A stretch of DNA of 64,000 nt from Aestuariibaculum lutulentum (GTDB lineage: Bacteria > Bacteroidota > Bacteroidia > Flavobacteriales > Flavobacteriaceae), in NCBI RefSeq assembly GCF_032926325.1, contig NZ_CP136709.1, positions 2,388,501 through 2,452,500 of the forward strand, in the 5' to 3' direction. A program made the position numbers and the translations under genes. Numbering within the stretch: the stretch's first letter is position 1; every line of letters starts with the position of its first letter. Shown one piece after another: positions 17,545 through 27,343 of the stretch. The notes below the pieces were generated by a model that worked only from the letters and a program-made list of their open reading frames with translations, had not been told where the DNA came from and did not search any database.

Positions 17545-18170
17545 TATAGAGGTGCTAAGGTTTGATTTTCGAGATAGGTTAGAGCATTTGGTCCTTCGTT
17601 AAAAAGTAAATCAAGAATACTCAAATTAGGTATAAATCCGTGTTTATCATCAAATACCTGAGTGTAGGGTTCAAAAGGCTGTTCCTGTTCTTTTTTAGCG
17701 TGAACTAAATACCTATAATCAGTCGTATCACCATCAACTTCTTTTTGAAACACTTCCGTTTTCATCTGTTCTATGTCCAATTGTAAACAATCACAAATCA
17801 CTTCGAAACATTTTAGGTTAAAATCTAAAATGGAGTCAGCTTTAGTTTCAAAAAGAGGTTTGATCTCGTCTTCGTAATACTCGAAAAAAGGAGAGGTTCT
17901 GTAGGCCGATATTAAAGATTTCCAATGATTACTTTGCCAGTTGTCTTCATTGAAAATCTTTACATCTTTATATTTTTGTCTGTTTTTCTGGGTGTGAATA
18001 ACAGGAATATTCAAGGTTTGCTTGCCATTTGCACCGTAAATATAAGCACGGTTTCGGTAGGTTTGCTTTAAGAAATTATCATCAACTTCTATAGTTACTT
18101 GTTCCGCTTGAGCGATGGCAACAAAGTGTGCAATACTTGGAAAATATGTAGGGTGAATGATAATGTTCAT
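17544..18170 (-). CDS. WbqC family protein
   Basis: The 208-residue protein matches the WbqC family, found in polysaccharide and amino-sugar gene sets and thought to be an enzyme of glycan synthesis without an assigned reaction. Seen here are the N-terminal HPTYFPSIAHFVAIAQA, the NRAYIYGANGKQTLNIPV strand, and NHWKSLISAYRTSPFFEYYED. It lies 16 bases downstream of lepB in the leftward block. Confidence 0.85.
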   Translation of the reverse strand: MNIIIHPTYFPSIAHFVAIAQAEQVTIEVDDNFLKQTYRNRAYIYGANGKQTLNIPVIHTQKNRQKYKDVKIFNEDNWQSNHWKSLISAYRTSPFFEYYEDEIKPLFETKADSILDFNLKCFEVICDCLQLDIEQMKTEVFQKEVDGDTTDYRYLVHAKKEQEQPFEPYTQVFDDKHGFIPNLSILDLLFNEGPNALTYLENQTLAPL

Positions 18171-18186
18171 TGAATATTAATCCTAA

Positions 18187-19767
18187 TTAAGCATTTGCTT
18201 TTTTATGTGCTCGCCATTTGCTGAAAGCATAATAACCAGCTAACAATATTAAAAACGGAATTAAGAACGACGTTGCTTTACCTTCACCACTAACAGTAGT
18301 AAAGAAACGATCCCAACGCGGTGATTTTCCATCCCAGCTCATCCAGATAAATACCGGTTTACCAACCACGTGATCGAAAGGTACAAAGCCCCAGAAACGT
18401 GAATCGATAGAGTTATGGCGGTTATCACCCATCATCCAGTAATAGTTTTGTTTAAATGTATAAGATGTTATAGCTTCACCATTAATTAAAATCTGGTTGC
18501 CTTTAACGGTCACTTCGTTTCCTTCGTACTCGCTAATAGCTCGTTTATAAATTGGTAAATTTTCAATGTTTAAAGCAATACTTTTTCCTTTTTCAGGAAT
18601 AATTACCGGACCAAAATTATCGACATTCCAGTTGTAATTCGGATCGTGAGGGAAAATAGAAGCATCGCGTTCGCCTTTTGGCTTTTTATTTGGTGTGATA
18701 CTTAAAACATTCGGGTTGTCTTTAAATTTAGCTAAAGCCTCATCTGAAATCGCCGAGAAGTAATACGTATTCTGATTGTTTATTATCCCAAAGCCATCAG
18801 TAATATCGTAGCGCTCTTTTAAAACAGCAGGATTAAACTGTGTGCTTTTAGGTTGAACTAAGTAGCTAAACTGTAAATGCGCGCGGTCTGGTAATTGGTT
18901 TTGTACACCATTAATAAACACAAAACCATCACGAATTTCTAAAGTATCTCCGGCAACACCAACACAACGCTTTACTAAATTTGTTTTCTTGTCAATTGGC
19001 TTATAATAATTTCTGTCCGGGTGAAAGTTGTTCATATCCAAAAGCGTATCGGCTGGCTGGTTGAATACGACAATATCGTTTCTTTCAATATCCTCGAAAC
19101 CTGGAATGCGTAAATATGGTAACTGTAATTTATTTTCCCAAGACGTTTTTCTGTCTTCAAAATGATCATTAAATAAGTATGATTTCTTTTTAAGTCCAGG
19201 AATGGTATCATGTACCATAGGAGCTGCAACGGTTGTCATTGGGATACGTGCACCATAATGAAACTTACTAACAAACAAGAAGTCCCCAACCAATAACGAT
19301 TTTTCTAACGACGACGATGGAATCGTAAACGGTTGGATAAAATACGTATGGACGATAGTAGCAGCAACAATGGCAAATAAAATAGAACTTATCCAATCGC
19401 CTGCACCCGTAGTTGGTTTTAAACTACGATCTTCAATATACTCAACAGTTGCTGCATAATTTAGGTAATAGTTATAAAAGCCTAAAGTTACAACGGCTAA
19501 AATCGTGTCTGTTGTAGAATTTTTACCGAAGCTTCTAGCTGTCTCTACCCAGATTACCGGGAACATAATTAAATTAACAATAGGTAAAAACAATAAAATG
19601 GTCCACCACCAAGGGCGGTTTATTATTTTCATTAAAGTCACGGCGTTATAAACCGGAATAAAAGCTTCCCAGGCTTGTCGTCCTGCTTTAATATAAAGTT
19701 TCCAAGTTCCTAATCCGTGAATCACCTGAATAATCAAGATGAAAATAAACCATTGCATTAATGTCAT
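18187..19767 (-). CDS. lepB: Signal peptidase I with N-terminal DUF5684-like membrane region
   Basis: LepB removes signal peptides from exported proteins. The first 110 residues form a membrane region like DUF5684 (WEAFIPVYNAVTLMKI). The S26 peptidase domain follows, with the serine motif (FTIPSSSLEKSLLVGD), the Lys general base (LVKRCVGVAGD) and the final GDNRHNSIDSRFWGFVP box. At 526 residues it is long because of an insertion between the Lys motif and the last box, which is normal in this phylum. A last membrane helix ends the chain. It lies between dapB and the WbqC gene. Confidence 0.93.
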   Translation of the reverse strand: MTLMQWFIFILIIQVIHGLGTWKLYIKAGRQAWEAFIPVYNAVTLMKIINRPWWWTILLFLPIVNLIMFPVIWVETARSFGKNSTTDTILAVVTLGFYNYYLNYAATVEYIEDRSLKPTTGAGDWISSILFAIVAATIVHTYFIQPFTIPSSSLEKSLLVGDFLFVSKFHYGARIPMTTVAAPMVHDTIPGLKKKSYLFNDHFEDRKTSWENKLQLPYLRIPGFEDIERNDIVVFNQPADTLLDMNNFHPDRNYYKPIDKKTNLVKRCVGVAGDTLEIRDGFVFINGVQNQLPDRAHLQFSYLVQPKSTQFNPAVLKERYDITDGFGIINNQNTYYFSAISDEALAKFKDNPNVLSITPNKKPKGERDASIFPHDPNYNWNVDNFGPVIIPEKGKSIALNIENLPIYKRAISEYEGNEVTVKGNQILINGEAITSYTFKQNYYWMMGDNRHNSIDSRFWGFVPFDHVVGKPVFIWMSWDGKSPRWDRFFTTVSGEGKATSFLIPFLILLAGYYAFSKWRAHKKANA

Positions 19768-19834
19768 ACCTATGTTGTTTTGTTTACGTCGTTAGTGTTT
19801 AAACTTACTTCAATTGTTACGTTATAAATCGGTA

Positions 19835-20539
19835 TTAACCAATATTTAACACATCATTCATGTTAAAAACTCCTTGCTTACCAATAATCCACTCGGCAGC
19901 AATAACGGCTCCTAAAGCAAATCCTTGACGATTGTGAGCTGTATGTTCGATAGTGATGGTGTCTACTTCACTTTCATAATTGATAGTATGTGTACCCGGA
20001 ACATCTTCAATACGTTTAGCCACGATAGGAAGACTTTTTTCAGCAGCTTCATCTAATTTCCATTTATCATAACCACTGTGGTTTTCAATAATACCTTCGG
20101 CTAGAGTAATCGCAGTACCACTTGGTGCATCTAATTTTTGCGTATGGTGAATTTCTTCCATTGTTACGTTATACTCTTTAAGGTTGTTCATCATTTTTGC
20201 CAATGTTTTGTTTAGCTCAAAAAAGATGTTAACCCCTAAACTAAAGTTAGATGCATAGATAAAACCACCGTTTTTTTCTTTACATAAGGCCACGGCTTTA
20301 TCGTAATCCTGTAACCATCCAGTAGTTCCGGAAATAACCGGAACACCGTTGTTTAAACAGTTGGAAATGTTATTAAAAGCTACCGTTGGAATACTGAAAT
20401 CTATAGCAACATCGGCTTGAGTAATATCGTAAGAATCATCATTCTTGTCTACTTTTAAAACAATTTCATGTCCGCGTTTAATAGCAATTTGTTCAATGGT
20501 TTTCCCCATTTTTCCGTAACCAAGTAAAGCTATCTTCAT
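19835..20539 (-). CDS. dapB: 4-hydroxy-tetrahydrodipicolinate reductase
   Basis: DapB reduces the dihydrodipicolinate precursor with NAD(P)H on the way to diaminopimelate and lysine. The ATG at 20539 is chosen because it gives the usual MKIALLGYGKMG start; the TTG two codons upstream overlaps the stop of the preceding gene. Motifs are the Rossmann loop GYGKMG, ISGTTGW, and the catalytic EEIHHTQKLDAPSGTA. At 234 residues it is the usual length for Bacteroidota. It is two bases downstream of the DUF5683 gene. Confidence 0.95.
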   Translation of the reverse strand: MKIALLGYGKMGKTIEQIAIKRGHEIVLKVDKNDDSYDITQADVAIDFSIPTVAFNNISNCLNNGVPVISGTTGWLQDYDKAVALCKEKNGGFIYASNFSLGVNIFFELNKTLAKMMNNLKEYNVTMEEIHHTQKLDAPSGTAITLAEGIIENHSGYDKWKLDEAAEKSLPIVAKRIEDVPGTHTINYESEVDTITIEHTAHNRQGFALGAVIAAEWIIGKQGVFNMNDVLNIG

Positions 20540-20541
20540 AA

Positions 20542-21156
20542 TCAAAATTTAAAATTAAATGTTAGGCCGAGATTGCTTGTTGCATCAATCTCATTAAATC
20601 TGTAATGTGGTGCTAATGATAAATTTTCATCAATGTTATACTGCATTAAATGCGCATCAACATTAGCATCAATAATATTCAAGGCATAAATGCCCAGTGT
20701 CACTAAAAGTGAAATTTCCTTATTTTTTCTATAGAATTTTTGTCCGCGCTCTAAACCTTCGGTGGTTACACGTGGTGTGTCTAGTTTGTTGCCTTCCGAA
20801 TCGAAATAAAATTCATCATTTTCAAATCCAGCTAAACGACTTTTGTAAGCATCTCGATAACGGTTGTATTCTTTATTATTGTTGATATAAAAATACACAC
20901 CTGTTCCCAAGCCAACATATACTAAAGGAATTTTCCAGTAGCGTTTGTTGTAGGCCTGACCTAAACCAGGCAATACTGCCGAATAAAAGGCTGCCTTAGC
21001 TGGCGATAGGGGATTGAATTCCTGAGGCAATTGCACAAGAGTATCAACAATGACTTCTTTGGGAAGTTCGGGTTTTTTGTTGTTTTTTTCTTGCGCTGAT
21101 ACACACAAACTAAACAAAAGCGCTATTGCGCTTGTTATTAAAAGTTTATTTGGCAC
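20542..21156 (-). CDS. DUF5683 domain protein, membrane or envelope associated
   Basis: The 204-residue protein has an N-terminal signal peptide (LLITSAIALLFSLCVSA), the conserved FYSAVLPGLGQAYNKRYWKIP segment of DUF5683, a hydrophobic stretch after it, and a C-terminal strand ending in Phe (LTFNFKF). Function is unknown. It overlaps the end of parB by eleven bases and precedes dapB, a gene order that looks operonic (parA-parB-DUF5683-dapB). Confidence 0.8.
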   Translation of the reverse strand: MPNKLLITSAIALLFSLCVSAQEKNNKKPELPKEVIVDTLVQLPQEFNPLSPAKAAFYSAVLPGLGQAYNKRYWKIPLVYVGLGTGVYFYINNNKEYNRYRDAYKSRLAGFENDEFYFDSEGNKLDTPRVTTEGLERGQKFYRKNKEISLLVTLGIYALNIIDANVDAHLMQYNIDENLSLAPHYRFNEIDATSNLGLTFNFKF

Positions 21157-22054
21157 CCTTAACTAATTTTGTTATACGATTGAAATCTTCTTCTGAATGA
21201 AACGGAATGGTAATTTTACCTTTACCGTTTTTAGATACTTTAACGTCAATTTTATGACCAAAGTATTCAGAAAAAGCGCCAATGCCATCTTTTATGTAAG
21301 TAGGTACAGTTTCGGTTTGTTTTTTTGGAGCTGCCTCAACGTCTTTGGTTTCTCCGTAATTTCTAACTAGTTCTTCAGTATTTCTTACTGAAAGCTGATT
21401 GGATAGTATTTTTTCGTAAATATCTAACTGGGCACTTTGGTCTTCAATAGTAATTAAAGCACGACCGTGACCCATAGATATAAATCCGTCACGCATACCG
21501 GTTTGAATGATTGGGTCCAGTTTTAAAAGACGCAGGTAGTTAGCAATGGTAGAACGTTTTTTACCAACGCGCTCACTCATTTGTTCCTGTGTCAGGTTGA
21601 TTTCGTCAATTAAACGTTGGTACGATAAGGCAATTTCGATAGGGTCTAAATCCTGACGTTGAATATTTTCAACAAGCGCCATCTCTAACGATTCCTGATC
21701 GTTGGCAATTCTAATATATGCCGGAATGGTTTCTAAACCAATAAGTTTAGAGGCTCTGTAACGACGCTCTCCCGAAACCAACTGGTATTGGTTAAAGCCT
21801 AATTTTCTAACCGTGATAGGCTGAATAATACCTAATTCCTTTACAGAAGAAGCTAATTCACGTAGCGATTCTTCACTAAAGTTTGTACGTGGCTGAAACG
21901 GGTTAACTTCTATAAAATCGATGTCTAATTCAACAATATTTCCAATCACTTTATCTGCACCCTTATCCTGTACCGATTGAATATCGTTATCTGGATCTTT
22001 TAAAAGTGCCGATAATCCTCTTCCTAAAGCTTGTTTTTTTGTTGCCTTAGCCAT
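21146..22054 (-). CDS. parB: Chromosome partition protein ParB
   Basis: ParB binds parS sites and spreads as a CTP-dependent clamp to organise the origin. The 302-residue protein has the N-terminal ParB/Srx-like domain with the CTP-binding GERRYRASKLIGL box, a helix-turn-helix around LTQEQMSERVGKKRSTIANYLRLL, and a C-terminal dimerisation domain. It is three bases downstream of parA. No clear parS-type palindrome was seen in the flanks. Confidence 0.94.
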   Translation of the reverse strand: MAKATKKQALGRGLSALLKDPDNDIQSVQDKGADKVIGNIVELDIDFIEVNPFQPRTNFSEESLRELASSVKELGIIQPITVRKLGFNQYQLVSGERRYRASKLIGLETIPAYIRIANDQESLEMALVENIQRQDLDPIEIALSYQRLIDEINLTQEQMSERVGKKRSTIANYLRLLKLDPIIQTGMRDGFISMGHGRALITIEDQSAQLDIYEKILSNQLSVRNTEELVRNYGETKDVEAAPKKQTETVPTYIKDGIGAFSEYFGHKIDVKVSKNGKGKITIPFHSEEDFNRITKLVKGAK

Positions 22055-22057
22055 ATG

Positions 22058-22822
22058 TTATGCATTTTTATTAATAATTTCTTTAGCTAAACTTAAGTAA
22101 TTCGTTGCGCCTTTACTAGCCGCATCGTAATTAATTATGCTTTCGCCGTAACTTGGGGCTTCACTCAAACGTACATTACGTTGAATAATAGTTTGAAAAA
22201 CCATATCGTTAAAGTGCTTCTGAACTTCTTCAACAACCTGATTCGACAGTCTTAAACGCGAATCGTACATGGTAAGTAATAAACCTTCGATGTCTAATTC
22301 TTTGTTGTGAATTTTTTGAACACTTTTAATTGTGTTTAACAGCTTTCCTAAACCTTCTAAAGCGAAGTACTCACACTGAATTGGAATAATTACAGAATCG
22401 GCAGCTGTTAGTGCGTTTAATGTAAGCAGACCTAATGAAGGCGCACAGTCAATAATGATGTAATCGTAATCATTTTTGATATCAACCAAGGCTTTTTTAA
22501 GCATATACTCCCTTTGCTCTTTATCAACAAGCTCAATTTCGATGGCCACAAGGTCGATGTGTGCAGGAATAATGTCAAGATTTGGCGTATCGGTTTTAAT
22601 GATAGCTTCCTTAGGTGCATGCGAATGCTCTAAAAGTTGGTAGGTTCCAATCTCTACGCTTTCCACATCCATTCCAATTCCAGAAGTTGCATTTGCTTGA
22701 GGATCAGCATCAATAAGTAATACTTTTTTTTCTAAAACTCCAAGAGAAGCCGCTAAGTTGATCGATGTTGTTGTCTTACCAACACCTCCTTTTTGGTTAG
22801 CAATTGCAATTATTTTACCCAT
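22058..22822 (-). CDS. parA: Chromosome partition ATPase ParA/Soj
   Basis: This 254-residue ParA-type ATPase has the deviant Walker A (KGGVGKTTTSINLAA) at residues 10-24, the LLIDADPQANATSG switch and the DYIIIDCAPSLG Walker B. It lacks an N-terminal DNA-binding extension, so it belongs to the chromosomal Soj class. It leads the leftward parAB-DUF5683-dapB group. The 119 bases upstream, before the methylmalonyl-CoA mutase gene end, hold its promoter region. Confidence 0.95.
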   Translation of the reverse strand: MGKIIAIANQKGGVGKTTTSINLAASLGVLEKKVLLIDADPQANATSGIGMDVESVEIGTYQLLEHSHAPKEAIIKTDTPNLDIIPAHIDLVAIEIELVDKEQREYMLKKALVDIKNDYDYIIIDCAPSLGLLTLNALTAADSVIIPIQCEYFALEGLGKLLNTIKSVQKIHNKELDIEGLLLTMYDSRLRLSNQVVEEVQKHFNDMVFQTIIQRNVRLSEAPSYGESIINYDAASKGATNYLSLAKEIINKNA

Positions 22823-22941
22823 TAAATGATTTGGTTTTATTAGGGGTAAAAATACAACTATTATTTAGGAATAAAAACGGAATTTGTTAACAGTGATTCT
22901 TAATAAAAATTTTAAGAGGAATTTGTTAAAAAAAGTAACCG

Positions 22942-25062
22942 TTAGTCGATTAAAATTTCTAAAATTTTTATGGCAGCTTCACTTATTTTTGTGCCTGGTC
23001 CAAAAACAGCGACCACACCAGAATCGAATAAAAATTGATAGTCTTGTTTAGGAATGACACCGCCAACAATTACCATAATATCCTCACGGCCATAGTTTTT
23101 CAATTCTTCAATAACTTGTGGGACTAATGTTTTATGTCCGGCAGCTAAAGATGAAACACCGAGAATATGTACGTCATTTTCAACGGCTTGCTTTGCCACT
23201 TCCTGAGGCGTTTGAAACAGGGGGGCGATATCGACATCGAAGCCTAAATCGGCATAGGCAGTAGCGACAACTTTAGCCCCACGATCATGCCCGTCCTGGC
23301 CCATTTTTGCAATCATAATTCGAGGGCGTCTACCATCCTGTTTTGCAAAAACATCGGAAAGCTCTTTTGCTGTTTTAAATGTGTCGTCGTTTTTAATTTC
23401 TTTACTGTACACCCCTGAAAAAGATTTTATCTGAGCTTTATGTCTGCCAAAAACAGTTTCTAAAGCGGTCGTTATTTCACCTAAAGTAGCACGCTCACGG
23501 GCGGCTTCAATAGCTAAAGCTAATAAATTTCCTTGTCCTGTTCGAGCGCAATCGGTTAAATTTGAAAGTGTTTTATTAACTTTTTCTGAATTCCTTGTAG
23601 CCTTAATAATGTTTAAACGTTCGATCTGTGCATTTCTAACCGTTTGATTATCTACTTCAAGTGTTGAAATAGGGGCTTCCTGCTTTAATCTGTACTTGTT
23701 TACACCAATAATAATATCCTGGTTAGAATCTATTCGCGCTTGTTTTCTGGCCGCAGCTTCTTCAATTCGTATTTTAGGAATACCGGCTTCAATAGCTTTG
23801 GTCATACCACCTAAATTTTCAATTTCTTGAATTAAAGTCCATGCTTTCTCTGCGATATCGTTGGTGAGTTTTTCAATGTAAAAACTACCCGCCCATGGAT
23901 CGACTGTTTTGGTGATTTTGGTTTCTTCTTGCAGAAATATTTGAGTGTTTCGTGCAATTCGAGCTGAGAAATCGGTTGGAAGGGCAATGGCTTCGTCCAA
24001 AGCATTAGTATGTAAACTTTGTGTGCCACCAAAAACCGCTGCAGCAGCTTCAATAGTGGTTCGTGCAATATTGTTGAACGGGTCTTGTTCGGTTAAACTC
24101 CAGCCGCTGGTTTGGCAGTGTGTTCTTAAATTTAAAGACTTTTCATTTTTAGGATTGAAGGGTTTTATCAGTTTAGCCCAAAGCATACGTGCAGCACGCA
24201 TTTTGGCAATTTCCATAAAATGATTCATGCCAATTCCCCAGAAAAAGGAGAGGCGCGGTGCAAAATCATCGATATTTAAGCCGGCAGCCAATCCTGTTTT
24301 GATGTACTCTAAACCATCGGCAAGCGTGTAGGCTAGTTCAATATCGGCAGTTCCTCCAGCTTCCTGAATATGATATCCGGAAATGCTGATACTATTGAAT
24401 TTCGGTAAATGTTTACTGGTGTATTCAAAAATATCCGAAATGATTTTCATCGAAGGTTCTGGAGGGTAAATGTAGGTGTTACGTACCATAAACTCTTTTA
24501 GAATATCATTTTGAATGGTTCCGGATAGCTGATTTTGTTTAGCACCTTGTTCTTCGGCGGCCACAATATAGAACGCCATAATGGGTAATACAGCACCGTT
24601 CATGGTCATGGAAACACTCATTTTTTCGAGTGGAATGTCATCGAATAAGCGTTTCATGTCTTCAACAGTGTCTATAGCGACGCCTGCTTTACCTATATCG
24701 CCAACCACACGATCGTGATCGGAATCGTAACCACGGTGGGTTGCTAAATCGAAGGCGACCGATAATCCTTTTTGTCCGGCAGCTAAGTTACGTTTGTAAA
24801 ACGCATTGCTGTCTTCAGCCGTTGAAAAACCTGCATATTGCCGAATAGTCCATGGTTTTTTAACATACATGGTGGTATATGGACCACGTAGGTTAGGGGT
24901 GATGCCAGCAGCAAAATTCAGATGTTCTAAATCTTCAATATCATCTTTTGAATAATTTGAATTTACAGCAATCCCTTCTGCAGTCTCAAATATTTGATAT
25001 TCGGACTTTGGATTTTGGTTTACTGATTTAATGTTGATATGTTGAAGATTTTTTCTAGACAT
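22942..25062 (-). CDS. scpA: Methylmalonyl-CoA mutase large subunit
   Basis: This subunit carries the catalytic TIM barrel and the cobalamin domain that interconvert succinyl-CoA and (R)-methylmalonyl-CoA. The 706-residue protein shows the substrate-binding TMYVKKPWTIRQYAGFS, the GWSLTEQDPFNNI and SLHTNALDEA stretches, and the B12-binding DGHDRG (about residues 590-595) with the downstream GVSSLAAGH and GGVIP loops. It is last in a leftward operon behind the small subunit, with one small gene between. Confidence 0.95.
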   Translation of the reverse strand: MSRKNLQHINIKSVNQNPKSEYQIFETAEGIAVNSNYSKDDIEDLEHLNFAAGITPNLRGPYTTMYVKKPWTIRQYAGFSTAEDSNAFYKRNLAAGQKGLSVAFDLATHRGYDSDHDRVVGDIGKAGVAIDTVEDMKRLFDDIPLEKMSVSMTMNGAVLPIMAFYIVAAEEQGAKQNQLSGTIQNDILKEFMVRNTYIYPPEPSMKIISDIFEYTSKHLPKFNSISISGYHIQEAGGTADIELAYTLADGLEYIKTGLAAGLNIDDFAPRLSFFWGIGMNHFMEIAKMRAARMLWAKLIKPFNPKNEKSLNLRTHCQTSGWSLTEQDPFNNIARTTIEAAAAVFGGTQSLHTNALDEAIALPTDFSARIARNTQIFLQEETKITKTVDPWAGSFYIEKLTNDIAEKAWTLIQEIENLGGMTKAIEAGIPKIRIEEAAARKQARIDSNQDIIIGVNKYRLKQEAPISTLEVDNQTVRNAQIERLNIIKATRNSEKVNKTLSNLTDCARTGQGNLLALAIEAARERATLGEITTALETVFGRHKAQIKSFSGVYSKEIKNDDTFKTAKELSDVFAKQDGRRPRIMIAKMGQDGHDRGAKVVATAYADLGFDVDIAPLFQTPQEVAKQAVENDVHILGVSSLAAGHKTLVPQVIEELKNYGREDIMVIVGGVIPKQDYQFLFDSGVVAVFGPGTKISEAAIKILEILID

Positions 25063-25065
25063 GAA

Positions 25066-25665
25066 TTATTGTGGAGTCTTGTTTAAATTGAAAAGGTTGG
25101 CGTAAAACAAATCGAAAGCCACATAAGTTGCTAAATATTTATCTCCTAAAATGCTTCGGTAACTAGACATTAGTGGTGCTCCATATAATTTAGGACTCAT
25201 GCTATTGGTCGAGATTAATGCATTTAACGTTGTTTTTAAACTTTCTTCATGAATGTTTGTCGTAACACATTGCATTAAAGGACCATTATAATTTAAATGA
25301 CTGTTAGGGTTTTCGGGATCCCATAAATCGGTTTCATTTTTCAACGCTTCAAAAATTTTCAAAGTATGTTCTGAAGCGATATCTAAGTAGCTAACGCGTT
25401 TTGCATTGGCATCTCTTAAAAACTGATAATACGCCTGTGTTAATGTAGTGTTTGGTTTGTCTTTACCGTAAAAAGCAACAATATCGTCTTCAAAAGCATA
25501 TAATGCTTCTTTGTATAGTTTAGAATCTAAACCTTGGCAAGTAATAGTTTCAGGCTTTTCTGTATATTGAAAGTCTGTGAAAGTTGTGCCTTTTTTACAA
25601 CCGTAAAGTGTGATAATTAATAAAAAAGCAAAAAAATAAATATTAGATTTCATTTTAATTTTCAT
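25066..25665 (-). CDS. Uncharacterised lipoprotein between the mutase subunits
   Basis: The 199-residue protein has a signal peptide with a lipobox (LYGC, Cys23 from the first ATG); an ATG four codons later is an equally good start. The mature part is mostly helical, with a Tyr-rich segment and no recognised domain. It overlaps the end of the small-subunit gene and stops four bases before the large subunit, so it is embedded in the operon. An envelope lipoprotein within a cytoplasmic B12-enzyme operon is unexpected; no function is proposed. Confidence 0.7.
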   Translation of the reverse strand: MKIKMKSNIYFFAFLLIITLYGCKKGTTFTDFQYTEKPETITCQGLDSKLYKEALYAFEDDIVAFYGKDKPNTTLTQAYYQFLRDANAKRVSYLDIASEHTLKIFEALKNETDLWDPENPNSHLNYNGPLMQCVTTNIHEESLKTTLNALISTNSMSPKLYGAPLMSSYRSILGDKYLATYVAFDLFYANLFNLNKTPQ

Positions 25666-27025
25666 TGTTTAAGCGTTTTTGTTCTAAAGATTCTGCTAAT
25701 CGTTTTTCTATAATGGGTTCGATTAAAGTTTTCCTGTAATGGGTTTTAACAAACGGATATAATTCCAGTTCCTTTTTCATTTTGTCTTCCGGGTTAGGAT
25801 ATTTATTAGACCCAACCAGAATATCTTTGTTATTATCAAATTGTTCTTGCTCTTTTTGAGCACTTTCTTTTATTTTTCGTTGAATGGTTCCAACTTTCAA
25901 CTGTTTTAAAAAACCGCCATTTACTTCAATGTCTTTGAAAAGAGCCAAAGCTTTTTCTGCTAATTGATTGGTTAAAGACTCCATGTAATACGCACCATCA
26001 GCAGGATTGTTGACTTTGTCGAAATAACTTTCGTGTTTTAAAATGAGCAATTGATTTCTAGCAATGCGTTCGCTGAAACTATTGGATTTATGAAAAACGG
26101 AATCGTAAGGTAGATTACAAATGGTGTTAGCTCCACCAAGAATGCTACTCATACACTCAGTGGTAGAACGTATAATGTTGGTGTTATAATCGTAAACGGT
26201 TTTGTTGCGTTTAGAGGGTGTTGCCAAAATATGACATTCCGAATTTACCTGGTATTCTGAAGCTAATGTCTCCCAAAGTAAGCGTAAAGCGCGGAGTTTT
26301 GCAATTTCAAAAAAGTAATTGCTTCCAACGGCGATATTAAAGATAACTTTGGTTTGTTGTTTAGATTCCGAAGTTAATTCTTCATCAAGTATGTTTAAGT
26401 ATTCATTGGCATGTGCCAAGGCGTAAGCCAATTGCTGTACCATATTGGCTCCAGCATTTTGATAAAGTGTAGCATTAATGCTAAAGGAATTGGTTTGCTT
26501 AGCTATAGACTTAAATTGGTCTATATCTGAATTCATATTGTTAAACCAATTGCCTGTTTTGGCCAGTTTTCCAATAATATCGGTATGAATGAAACTTTTT
26601 TTATCTGAAACGGCATTAAAAAGTTGTTTTACAAAATTGGAATTAAAAAAATGCAATTCAAAATGCAAAAGGACTTTTTCGGAGTCTATATCGGTTAGTA
26701 AAGCATCAATGGAAATATCGTGATTAGGGATGATAAATTTAATGCTTTCAGCACCCTGATGTATTGATTTTAAGGCTTTTTTGTTGGCTTTTTCAGCGTC
26801 GTAAACAAAGACTGTATCACAAATGCGCCATGCGGTTGCTTGCGTGTTTGAAGTTTGGGAAATATCTTTTAAATCATCGGCATTGTAAAATGGTTTTACC
26901 GAAATATCTTCGTTTGAATGCCAGACAAGAGTTTGATAATCCGCGCCATTTAGCTCGAATTGAATTTTTTGTTTCCATTGTTTGGTAGAAACGTCATCAA
27001 ATTCGCTAAATAGTCCTTTAGTCAT
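25655..27025 (-). CDS. Methylmalonyl-CoA mutase small subunit
   Basis: The 456-residue protein resembles the mutase barrel (GANMVQQLAYALAHANEYL, FFEIAKLRALRLLWETLA, NNPADGAYYMESLTNQLAEKALALF) but stops before a cobalamin domain and lacks DGHDRG. That is the pattern of the non-catalytic beta subunit in two-subunit mutases. Its start overlaps the end of the DivIC-like gene by eight bases, so it is part of the udk-led leftward operon. Confidence 0.9.
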   Translation of the reverse strand: MTKGLFSEFDDVSTKQWKQKIQFELNGADYQTLVWHSNEDISVKPFYNADDLKDISQTSNTQATAWRICDTVFVYDAEKANKKALKSIHQGAESIKFIIPNHDISIDALLTDIDSEKVLLHFELHFFNSNFVKQLFNAVSDKKSFIHTDIIGKLAKTGNWFNNMNSDIDQFKSIAKQTNSFSINATLYQNAGANMVQQLAYALAHANEYLNILDEELTSESKQQTKVIFNIAVGSNYFFEIAKLRALRLLWETLASEYQVNSECHILATPSKRNKTVYDYNTNIIRSTTECMSSILGGANTICNLPYDSVFHKSNSFSERIARNQLLILKHESYFDKVNNPADGAYYMESLTNQLAEKALALFKDIEVNGGFLKQLKVGTIQRKIKESAQKEQEQFDNNKDILVGSNKYPNPEDKMKKELELYPFVKTHYRKTLIEPIIEKRLAESLEQKRLNNEN

Positions 27026-27341
27026 TAGATTTTGTTTTAATGCTGTCTTCGTACTCGATAATATAAATTTCTTCGCTGTCGCGTTTCATGTAATATTCTT
27101 CGCGTGCAAATTTTTCTATACCTTCTTCGGTACTAAGTTTTTTAAGTGCTTTTTTATCTTTTTCTATTTCTTTTAAATAGTATTCTTTTTCGGCTTCTAA
27201 ATCATTGATGTCTGAATTTAATTCATTGTGTATAAGCCATGAATTGGCATCGAAAAACAGCATCCAAACTACAAAAAGTGTGATGATGAGAACGAATATG
27301 TTTTTAAAGGGTTTAAATATTTTATGCTTAAAAAAGGCCAT
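27018..27341 (-). CDS. Septum formation initiator family protein (FtsB/DivIC-like)
   Basis: The 107-residue bitopic protein has one membrane helix near residues 14-30, a coiled coil (SDINDLEAEKEYYLKEIEK and following), and the closing FAREEYYMKRDSEEIYIIE that matches FtsB/DivIC. These proteins join FtsL and FtsQ in the divisome. It sits two bases downstream of udk. Confidence 0.88.
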   Translation of the reverse strand: MAFFKHKIFKPFKNIFVLIITLFVVWMLFFDANSWLIHNELNSDINDLEAEKEYYLKEIEKDKKALKKLSTEEGIEKFAREEYYMKRDSEEIYIIEYEDSIKTKSND

Positions 27342-27343
27342 GT

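Noticed and set aside
22823..22941. parS site next to parAB
   Set aside because: No palindrome resembling known parS sequences was found in the flanking non-coding bases.
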